The notes under the pieces: generated by a model
Told to the model about the DNA's origin: nothing
Database searches by the model: none
What the model saw: the letters and a program-made list of their open reading frames with translations, nothing else
Origin: Liquorilactobacillus ghanensis DSM 18630
GTDB taxonomy: Bacteria > Bacillota > Bacilli > Lactobacillales > Lactobacillaceae
Reading direction: 5' to 3'
DNA: 64,000 nucleotides
Assembly: GCF_001435235.1 (NCBI RefSeq)
Contig: NZ_AZGB01000018.1
Span: 271,704 to 335,703, forward strand
Shown: one piece after another, positions 58,458-64,000 of the stretch
How positions within the stretch are numbered: position 1 is the stretch's first letter
Layout of the letters: every line of letters begins with the position of its first letter
Translations under genes and position numbers: made by a program

Positions 58458-59021
58458 ATGAACTTTATCAATCAAAAGTTGACCGACTTCAAGGTTAATG
58501 CTTATCAACAAGGTAAGACTCACTCTGTTTCTTTACAGGATGTTTTAGGCAAATGGTCAGTTTTCTTCTTTTACCCAGCAGATTTTTCATTTGTTTGTCC
58601 AACAGAATTAGGTGATCTGCAGGATCATTATACGGAGTTCAAACAAGCTGGCGCAGAGGTTTATTCAGTTTCCGAAGATACAGAATTTGTGCACAAAGCT
58701 TGGGCAGAAGCAACCGATACGATTGGCAAAGTTCAGTACCCGATGTTGGCTGACCCAGCCGGAAAACTAGCTCGTTTCTTTGGTGTTTTAGATGAAGAAG
58801 CTGGTCAAGCTTTTCGCGGAGTCTTTATTGTAGACCCACAAGGCCAAATTAAATCATATACTATTAACGACATGGGAATCGGCCGTGATGCTGGTGAAAT
58901 TTTACGGACATTGCAGGCTGCTCAATTTGTTGAAGAACACGGCGATAAGGTTTGCCCAGCTCACTGGCATCCGGGTGATGACACAATCACACCAAGTCTA
59001 GATTTAGTCGGCAAAATTTAA
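58458..59021 (+). CDS. ahpC: Alkyl hydroperoxide reductase AhpC (typical 2-Cys peroxiredoxin)
   Basis: The 187-residue peroxiredoxin has the peroxidatic Cys47 (FSFVCPTELGDL) and the resolving Cys166 (DKVCPAHWHPG). It reduces H2O2 and organic hydroperoxides and is recycled by the flavoprotein encoded 12 bases downstream. A good ribosome-binding site (AAGGAAGGG) precedes it. Length is standard. Confidence 0.96.
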   Translation: MNFINQKLTDFKVNAYQQGKTHSVSLQDVLGKWSVFFFYPADFSFVCPTELGDLQDHYTEFKQAGAEVYSVSEDTEFVHKAWAEATDTIGKVQYPMLADPAGKLARFFGVLDEEAGQAFRGVFIVDPQGQIKSYTINDMGIGRDAGEILRTLQAAQFVEEHGDKVCPAHWHPGDDTITPSLDLVGKI

Positions 59022-59033
59022 GAGGGCCTGACA

Positions 59034-60695
59034 ATGGCAGATAAAAAAATTTATGATACGGTAATCATTGGTGCTGGTCCTGCCGGATTAAGTGCGGCAA
59101 TTTATGCTGGACGAGCAACGATGGATACTTTAGTAATCGAGGCTGACCAAGTTGGTGGACAAGTAACAACAACTTCAGTAGTTTGGAACTATCCGGCAGT
59201 TGAAAAGATTGATGGAACTGCACTAATGAATCAAATGCAGCAACAAGCGGCTGATTTTGGAGTACAAATTGTCCATGATCAAATTACTGGTTATGAGTTG
59301 AAAGGTGATACAAAAGTTCTGCATGGTCAATATGATTATTATGCACGCAGCGTCATTATTGCTGCTGGTGCTAAACCACGGGAATTAAATTTTCCGGGAG
59401 AAAAACAATTTCGTGGCCATGGAATAGCTTTTTGTTCAACTTGTGATGGAGAGTTATTTACCGGTATGCAGATTTTTGTAATTGGTGGCGGCTATGCAGC
59501 GGCAGAAGAAGCGGATTATTTAACTCGTTATGCGAAACATGTAACAGTTATCTCTCGTGAAGCGGCATTTACTTGCGCACCGTTAACTGCAGCGCGGGCT
59601 TTGAATAATCCTAAGGTTGACGTCAAGTTTAATACTGAAATTGTGCGTGTCACTGGGAAAGATTATCTGGAAACAGCTGTTTTTAAAAATAATCAAACTG
59701 GAAAAGAGTTTTCGTACCAGCCTGATCCAAATGAACAGACTTTCGGAATCTTTATCTATGTTGGCACACAGCCAGCAACAGCTGGATTGACAGCTGAATT
59801 GGATCATGATAAACGTGGTTATTTAAAAGTTAACTCCGCTTTAGAAACTAATTTGCCAGGTGTCTTTGCAGCGGGAGATATAGTAGTAAAGCCACTGCGG
59901 CAAATTGTAACAGCTGCTAGTGATGGTGCGGTCGCAGCAACTAGCGCTGAGCACTATGTGACAGCTCTCAAACAGCGGTTGCAGATTCCAGTTGAACGTC
60001 GGGATAAGCCAGCTGCTCAACCAGTTGGGCAAACAACCAAATTAGCTGAAGCAACGGCAACACCGATTGCTCATCAAGGAAAATGGTTTGCAGCCAAACT
60101 GCAACAGCAATTAAAATCGATTTTTGCCCGACTAACTAAAAAGGTTACATTGCAGGTTTTGAGTGATGATAGTCAAAAGAGTCAAGAACTTCAAAGTTTT
60201 GTTAAAGAATTTTGCGAGTTGGATCAACATTTTGATTATCAAATTCAGCCAGCTGCAAGTGATGAAACATTTTTACCAAGATTAGAATTGTTAGATCAAC
60301 AACTGCAACCGACAGGAATTAGCTTTGCCGGTGTACCAACAGGGCATGAATTAAATTCTTTAGTTTTGGCAATCTATAATTTGGCTGGTCCTGGTCAAGA
60401 GATGGATCCAGCTTTAATTGCAAGAATTAAAGCTTTGCCAGCGCTGAAGATTAAAATTGGGGTAGCATTAACTTGTCATTTTTGTCCTGATGTAGTGGCT
60501 GCTTGTCAGCATATGGCAGTAATCAACCCAAATATTTCTGCTGAAATGTTGGATCTGCAGCTATTTCCACAGTTGCGACAAGAAAAGCATATCATGAGTG
60601 TTCCAGCGACAATGATTGCGGATCAACCAGTCATTTTTGGCAGTCAAACAGCTGAACAGTTAGTAACTGCGTGTGAACAAGCAGCAGTTAAATAA
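59034..60695 (+). CDS. ahpF: AhpF-type flavoprotein with permuted domain order (TrxR module first, Trx-fold module last)
   Basis: The 553-residue protein begins with a thioredoxin-reductase-like module: FAD fold GAGPAGLSAAIYAG (about 13-26), redox pair Cys134/Cys137 (FCSTCDGE), NAD fold VIGGGYAAAEEADYL and FAAGDIVVKP. After a linker (about 320-350) comes a double-thioredoxin-like part (about 355-550) with Cys481/Cys484 (LTCHFCPDV), equivalent to the N-terminal domain of classical AhpF. Classical AhpF has these modules in the reverse order. It should pass electrons from NAD(P)H to AhpC. Confidence 0.9.
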   Translation: MADKKIYDTVIIGAGPAGLSAAIYAGRATMDTLVIEADQVGGQVTTTSVVWNYPAVEKIDGTALMNQMQQQAADFGVQIVHDQITGYELKGDTKVLHGQYDYYARSVIIAAGAKPRELNFPGEKQFRGHGIAFCSTCDGELFTGMQIFVIGGGYAAAEEADYLTRYAKHVTVISREAAFTCAPLTAARALNNPKVDVKFNTEIVRVTGKDYLETAVFKNNQTGKEFSYQPDPNEQTFGIFIYVGTQPATAGLTAELDHDKRGYLKVNSALETNLPGVFAAGDIVVKPLRQIVTAASDGAVAATSAEHYVTALKQRLQIPVERRDKPAAQPVGQTTKLAEATATPIAHQGKWFAAKLQQQLKSIFARLTKKVTLQVLSDDSQKSQELQSFVKEFCELDQHFDYQIQPAASDETFLPRLELLDQQLQPTGISFAGVPTGHELNSLVLAIYNLAGPGQEMDPALIARIKALPALKIKIGVALTCHFCPDVVAACQHMAVINPNISAEMLDLQLFPQLRQEKHIMSVPATMIADQPVIFGSQTAEQLVTACEQAAVK

Positions 60696-60702
60696 TTTTT
60701 AT

Positions 60703-60757
60703 AAATAAAAAAGCGATTTGATACTGAAATGTTAGCAGTATCAAATCGTTTTTTTAT
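60703..60757 (+). terminator. Terminator of ahpCF
   Basis: AGCGATTTGATACTG pairs with CAGTATCAAATCGTT around a 9-base loop, followed by TTTTTT. A-rich sequence on the other flank lets it serve the convergent immunity gene too. Confidence 0.92.
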
Positions 60758-61113
60758 TTCCGATAAGGAACTTGTTCAAAAATATTGTAAAACTGTGATT
60801 TATCGTTATATCCACCTAAATAATTACCATTTATTCCGGCTTTTTGCCCCAAAATTTCCAACTCAATGATTATTTTTTCTTCAGCTGGTGGAAAATGCAA
60901 TTTTCCTTTTAAGGCAGTACTTCGAAGATAATTGATTAAATGATTGATTAAAACAGCAGGTTCTTTCGTTTGATCTAATTTAGAATAAACTTGCAGTAAG
61001 ACATCGATAATATCTAACAATTCAGCTGGACGTGCCGATGTTTGATCTAGTTGTTGCAGCAATTTTTTGATGTTATTTTTGGCTTTTTCACGGTCAATAT
61101 CAGTTTGATTCAC
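60754..61113 (-). CDS. Class IIa bacteriocin immunity protein, enterocin A type
   Basis: The 119-residue helical protein starts at GTG with AAGGAG ten bases before. Its segments LINHLINYLRSTALKGKLHF, IELEILGQKAGINGNYLGGY and NDKSQF match the pattern I remember for the enterocin A immunity protein (LINRLVNYL..., IGRTAGINGLY, DYGDKSQF). Such proteins form a four-helix bundle that blocks the mannose-PTS receptor against pediocin-like bacteriocins. No class IIa bacteriocin gene is adjacent, so it is an orphan, giving cross-protection. It is unrelated to ahpF next door. Confidence 0.88.
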   Translation of the reverse strand: MNQTDIDREKAKNNIKKLLQQLDQTSARPAELLDIIDVLLQVYSKLDQTKEPAVLINHLINYLRSTALKGKLHFPPAEEKIIIELEILGQKAGINGNYLGGYNDKSQFYNIFEQVPYRK

Positions 61114-61455
61114 AGGAAACCAACTCCTTAGCTGTAATTACTATTATTAATTATACTATATTTTTATACTGAAAAAAAGATTGTTGTGCCAATGATATTG
61201 ATAAATAAATTATTTGAATTGTAATTAAAATTGGTAATCTGTGTGGTTTAGATATGTTTACATTCAAATTCAAGGGAGTGTCAAGAATTTTGTTTTGGAT
61301 AGCTTGCTAGGTAATTTTATAGACACAACATTAATACAGAGGAAACTAATTGTTTACGTAAATGTGTGGTTTCTTTTTTGTTTCCTAAACTTTTGAGATT
61401 ATATAAATATCGATGAATGAGATTGATAAATATATTTCTAGGCACGGGGGTTCTT
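61114..61455. other. Regulatory gap upstream of the bacteriocin-like precursor
   Basis: The gap holds no gene. It has a terminator-like hairpin (61340-61378: GGAAAC with TTTACGTAAA inside and GTTTC, then TTTTTTG) and, just past it, a possible promoter with TTGTTT (61378-61383) and TATATA/TATAAA (about 61400-61407). The hairpin may end an upstream leader transcript or act as an attenuator. Confidence 0.5.
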
Positions 61456-62040
61456 ATGAAAAAATCTATTCAGTTAGTTACATTGGCATTAACAACTATA
61501 ACTTTAAGTAGTACTGCTGTTCCTGTTGCATCTGCTTTTGCGGATACAACAGGAACTTCATCTGTTACAAAAGTTGATTATCAAAGTATGAATTCAGATC
61601 AATTGGGTAATATTGTTGGTACATATGACATGAATAATTTAACTACCGAACAAGAAGATGTGGTTAATATCTATTCAACTCAGCTTCTGGAAGAATTGAA
61701 ATCTGAATTATTGCAAAGTGCGCCTACAATTGAGACAACAACGCCACGTTTTCAATCTAGAGCGGCATTAGGGTTAATGGCACGGCTAATTGCCAAATAT
61801 GGGAAAGTATATGTTACTAAGACGTTACCCAAGATTTTATACAAGAAAGTTACAAAACTAATTGGTAAAAAAGTTAGTCAGGCTAAGTTCATGAGTATTT
61901 GGAATAACACTATTGGTGTTGCAACTGGAGCTGCTTTGGAAAGTACAATTTCTAAAGGATTACAGTCATGTGGTGTTCCTAAGGGAATTGCAAATACGGC
62001 GGCAACAATTATTACTACAGCCGTTGGTATCTTAGTGTAA
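61456..62040 (+). CDS. Secreted cationic bacteriocin-like precursor (unknown family)
   Basis: From the ATG at 61456 (GGGGG upstream; an upstream ATG at 61417 lacks a signal) the 194-residue protein has a Sec signal peptide (KKSIQLVTLALTTITLSS..., cleavage after AFA near residue 29), an acidic, polar pro-like region (30-100) and a strongly basic, amphipathic C-terminal part (about 100-150, with lysine-rich KILYKKVTKLIGKKV) ending in a hydrophobic stretch with one Cys (LQSCGVPKGIANTAATIITT). That layout suggests a proteolytically matured toxin like SdpC-type peptides. A 54-residue membrane protein gene follows by 1 base. Confidence 0.7.
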   Translation: MKKSIQLVTLALTTITLSSTAVPVASAFADTTGTSSVTKVDYQSMNSDQLGNIVGTYDMNNLTTEQEDVVNIYSTQLLEELKSELLQSAPTIETTTPRFQSRAALGLMARLIAKYGKVYVTKTLPKILYKKVTKLIGKKVSQAKFMSIWNNTIGVATGAALESTISKGLQSCGVPKGIANTAATIITTAVGILV

Positions 62041-62041
62041 A

Positions 62042-62206
62042 ATGAGATATATGGAAAATATTATTAAGATTTTATGTTTGTGTTTAGTGGCCGGATTGAT
62101 TTTATTTTTAATATTTAGATTTGTAACAGATTTTAAAGCTACACTAGTGTTGGCTCTTATTATTTTGGTTGGAAATTTTATTAAAACACACTTTTTTGGT
62201 AAGTAG
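62042..62206 (+). CDS. Small two-helix membrane peptide, candidate immunity protein
   Basis: A 54-codon frame starts at ATG 62042, one base after the stop of the bacteriocin-like gene, so translation is probably coupled. The peptide has two hydrophobic helices (IIKILCLCLVAGLILFLIF and ATLVLALIILVGNFI) separated by RFVTDFK and ends KTHFFGK. Size, topology and position fit a dedicated immunity protein against the preceding secreted product. No family is recognised. Confidence 0.68.
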   Translation: MRYMENIIKILCLCLVAGLILFLIFRFVTDFKATLVLALIILVGNFIKTHFFGK

Positions 62207-62321
62207 TTATTATAGTCAAACACGGTAATGGTCCCTTTGTGTTCAGTATGGGGGTGCTAGCTAAAAAACATTGAAACCCTAACGCAAATTCCTATACAAG
62301 TACCTCAGGGTCTATAACTAA

Positions 62322-62486
62322 CAAGTTGTCTTACCAATCAAAGATTTAAATGTTCTCAAAAAGGTTCAAGATACTTTACTCAATAATTTCAAAGCTGGCC
62401 GACGCAACTATACAATTTTTCAAGTTGGTAAAGCTACGTTGCTAGTAGATATGGACTTAGAATTAAGTATTACAATCACAAAATAA
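62322..62486 (+). pseudogene. Remnant of a tyrosine recombinase (XerC/D-like integrase)
   Basis: After a stop, a frame without a start codon reads VLPIKDLNVLKKVQDTLLNN, then FKAGRRNYTIFQVGKATLL, as at the N-terminus of small phage-type integrases of lactobacilli. It then switches to VDMDLELSITITK and stops, so nearly all of the catalytic domain (Arg, His, Tyr) is missing. It marks an old deletion or mobile-element scar between the bacteriocin-like pair and the XRE gene. The family assignment is from memory. Confidence 0.55.
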
Positions 62487-62495
62487 TTGTAACTG

Positions 62496-63020
62496 TTATT
62501 TGACTTTAACAACTGTTGTTTGAGATGGTATAAACCAGTTTTCTACAGAAAAAGCATAAATATTATATGCACTAATCATAATAACCAAAATCGAAGCTGT
62601 AATAATGGTCTTATAAAGACTATTATACTTGTTGTTACGCCATAATATATAAATTGGAACGATTAATCCTAATAAAGGAATAAGTGCAGAAATAACGGTA
62701 ACGATAAACAATAAAAGACCTTCGTCTTTATTCTGATAGAGCTTTGTATTTATCGAGTTTAATTTTTGCTGCTTTTCTTTAATTTCAATATTATTTTTTT
62801 CAATTTTATTTTGTAATTGTTCGTTCTCTCTTAGTAGTTCATCAATTGAAATTTTGTAAAGGTCACTTAATGCAATTAAATTATCCAAATCTGGATATCC
62901 ACGGCCATTTTCCCACTTTGAAATAGATTGCCTTGAAATATGTAAAATAGTTGCAATTTCATTTTGAGAAAAACCGTTAGCTTGTCGAGCTTCGCGTAAT
63001 TTATTAGGTAAGGCGTTCAT
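62496..63020 (-). CDS. Membrane-anchored XRE-family regulator
   Basis: The 174-residue protein has a Cro/C1 helix-turn-helix (LREARQANGFSQNEIATILHIS, then RQSISKWENGRGYPDLDNLI), a charged coiled coil (about 65-98, EQLQNKIEKNNIEIKEKQQK), and two hydrophobic helices (about 103-128 and 138-156). Similar HTH plus transmembrane regulators sense envelope state or peptides. It is convergent with the bacteriocin-like pair, so it may control that island. Confidence 0.85.
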   Translation of the reverse strand: MNALPNKLREARQANGFSQNEIATILHISRQSISKWENGRGYPDLDNLIALSDLYKISIDELLRENEQLQNKIEKNNIEIKEKQQKLNSINTKLYQNKDEGLLLFIVTVISALIPLLGLIVPIYILWRNNKYNSLYKTIITASILVIMISAYNIYAFSVENWFIPSQTTVVKVK

Positions 63021-63059
63021 TCAAATTCCTCTTTTCTTATCTTGATAAGAGCATAATAC

Positions 63060-63099
63060 AAAAGAAGTTTCCAAAGCAACATGTTTTGGAAACTTCTTT
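63060..63099 (-). terminator. Terminator of the 91-residue gene
   Basis: AAGAAGTTTCCAAA pairs with TTTGGAAACTTCTT around an 8-base loop, and on the minus strand TTTTGTATT follows. It separates the unknown gene at 63143 from the XRE gene. Confidence 0.88.
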
Positions 63100-63142
63100 A
63101 TATATGAGTATTTTTTTTAGAAGAGAAATAGGAACAAGGGTA

Positions 63143-63418
63143 CTAATTTCCAAAAAGATTCATATTGTAAATTAGTCCTCCAATCCAACCACCCTTATTT
63201 AACTTTTTTAATAAAATCCGGCCATCATCTGATAGATGACCTTTTAAGGATAATGTTTTTAAAGAATTTGTAAGTTTTACTATTTCACGTTCCTGCACAA
63301 CCTTAGAATTACTGAGATTTTCTGAGGTGTCCACAATAAGCCGTTGTTCAGTCTTATTCAAGTTTGGGTGTTTTTCTAAGAAGTCCAATAAATATTTTTG
63401 CTTGTCTGATTTAAACAA
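63143..63418 (-). CDS. Small protein of unknown function, 91 residues
   Basis: The frame starts at TTG with AGAGAGATGAT before it. The protein is basic and mainly helical ([34 protein letters not shown]) with a glycine-rich, hydrophobic end [16 protein letters not shown]. It lies 27 bases after the truncated ORF at 63446 and could be the partner (for example immunity) of whatever that C-terminus once belonged to. I do not recognise a family. Confidence 0.55.
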
Positions 63419-63445
63419 CTATATCATCTCTCTATCTTAACTGCG

Positions 63446-64000
63446 TTATCCAGCAGCATATTCACCTTTTAAATATCGCTCAAATGTCTGTTCATACCCG
63501 TTAATAATAACATTAATCGTATACTTAGTAGTAGAAATAATTTGTACAGTTTTCCAATTACCTGTGGCAGTGTTTTTAAAGAAAGCATATGGACCATAAG
63601 TATACATATATTCCCACTTTCCTTTAGATGAACCACCCGAAACAGGCTCCTGCATTGTCGCTTCCTTAATGGTAACTGGCCGCCATTTTTTGCGTGTAAT
63701 GGATCGAATACCCAACTGTTTCATTAATCGCTGAAGCCGCTTTATACTACAAGTTCGATTCAGCGGAACTAGTTCTTGTAGGATTTTTCTAAGAATCTTA
63801 CCAGCGCCATAGCGCTTTTCACTAGTCAGCCAAATACGACTGATTCGTTCCTTTAAATCTTTGGTTTCACGCTCCCGCTTGTGTAACCAACGGTAATAGT
63901 CGGGGCGGCTGACAGATAATACTTGGCACATCATCGAAATAGTATGGTTTCCAACATCGCTTTCTTGTTTGATCAATGGATAGATCAATCTTTTGCCAAC
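63446..64000 (-). pseudogene. IS3-family transposase OrfB fragment fused to an unrelated C-terminus
   Basis: The frame is open to the right edge of the window. Its first about 105 residues are the N-terminal part of an IS3/IS150 OrfB (IYPLIKQESDVGN, MMCQVLSVSRPDYYRWLHKR, KRYGAGKILRKIL, LMKQLGIRSITRKKWRP). Right where the DDE catalytic domain should begin, the sequence changes to SSKGKWEYMYTYGPYAFFKN, then TVQIISTTKYTINVIINGYE, and ends at 63446. No Asp-Asp-Glu residues follow, so it is a dead transposase. The tail looks like the end of a small secreted or bacteriocin-like protein whose start was removed. Confidence 0.75.

Noticed and set aside
63446..63660. Lactococcin 972-like identity for the tail of the IS3 fusion
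   Set aside because: The tail has a KGKWEY...YGPY segment that recalls that family, but the typical spacing of Trp, Tyr and His residues and the partner transporter are not there. Left as unassigned.

Overview
The window is the chromosomal replication-origin region of a low-GC Firmicute, most likely a member of Lactobacillaceae. The order dnaA-dnaN-yaaA-recF-gyrB-gyrA-rpsF-ssb-rpsR-gdpP-rplI-dnaB-purA on one side, walRKHIJ-htrA-rlmH beyond it, and rpmH-rnpA-yidC on the other side is the classic Bacilli origin layout. Class IIa-type bacteriocin immunity, T-box leaders, PepO and a BmpA/Nup nucleoside importer fit lactobacilli. Assignments rest on reading the sequence and on remembered family features; no database search was possible.

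Layout. 1-1.8 kb: the edge of an unknown gene and a heavily decayed membrane-protein gene. 1.8-11.5 kb (minus strand): rlmH, a DnaA-box-rich intergenic region, a glutamine-type ABC substrate-binding/permease fusion, htrA, and the WalRK cell-wall two-component operon with walH, walI and walJ. 11.7-17.6 kb: a vitamin B6 salvage pair (pyridoxal kinase and ECF S-component), tRNA-Lys, an aldo/keto reductase, tRNA-Asn, a parS-like site, a Tyr-type T-box with an NhaC-family transporter, and a thioesterase. 17.5-33.5 kb (minus): the replication, gyrase and ribosomal block ending at dnaA. oriC is bipartite: DnaA boxes lie in both the dnaA-dnaN and dnaA-rpmH gaps, with DnaA-trio-like repeats beside dnaN. 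34-35.4 kb (plus): rpmH, rnpA, yidC.

After yidC the usual jag-mnmE-mnmG order is broken. In its place are pepO, a second aldo/keto reductase, OhrR-like, TetR and SmtB-like regulators, a nucleoside hydrolase divergent from bmpA-nupABC (nucleoside salvage), gltBD (glutamate synthase), a TetR/TauE-SafE pair, a ProC-like gene, uppP, an Ile-type T-box with a hydratase-family gene, and ahpC with a domain-permuted ahpF.

60.7-64 kb is a mosaic accessory island. It holds an enterocin-A-type immunity gene, a secreted cationic bacteriocin-like precursor followed at 1 nt by a 54-residue membrane peptide, a tyrosine-recombinase remnant, a membrane-anchored XRE regulator, a small unknown gene, and an IS3 transposase fragment fused to an unrelated C-terminus. 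This island is the best candidate for an undescribed system. Origin-proximal chromosome-organisation sites (three parS-like, three Noc-box-like) are also visible, although no parB or noc gene is in the window.
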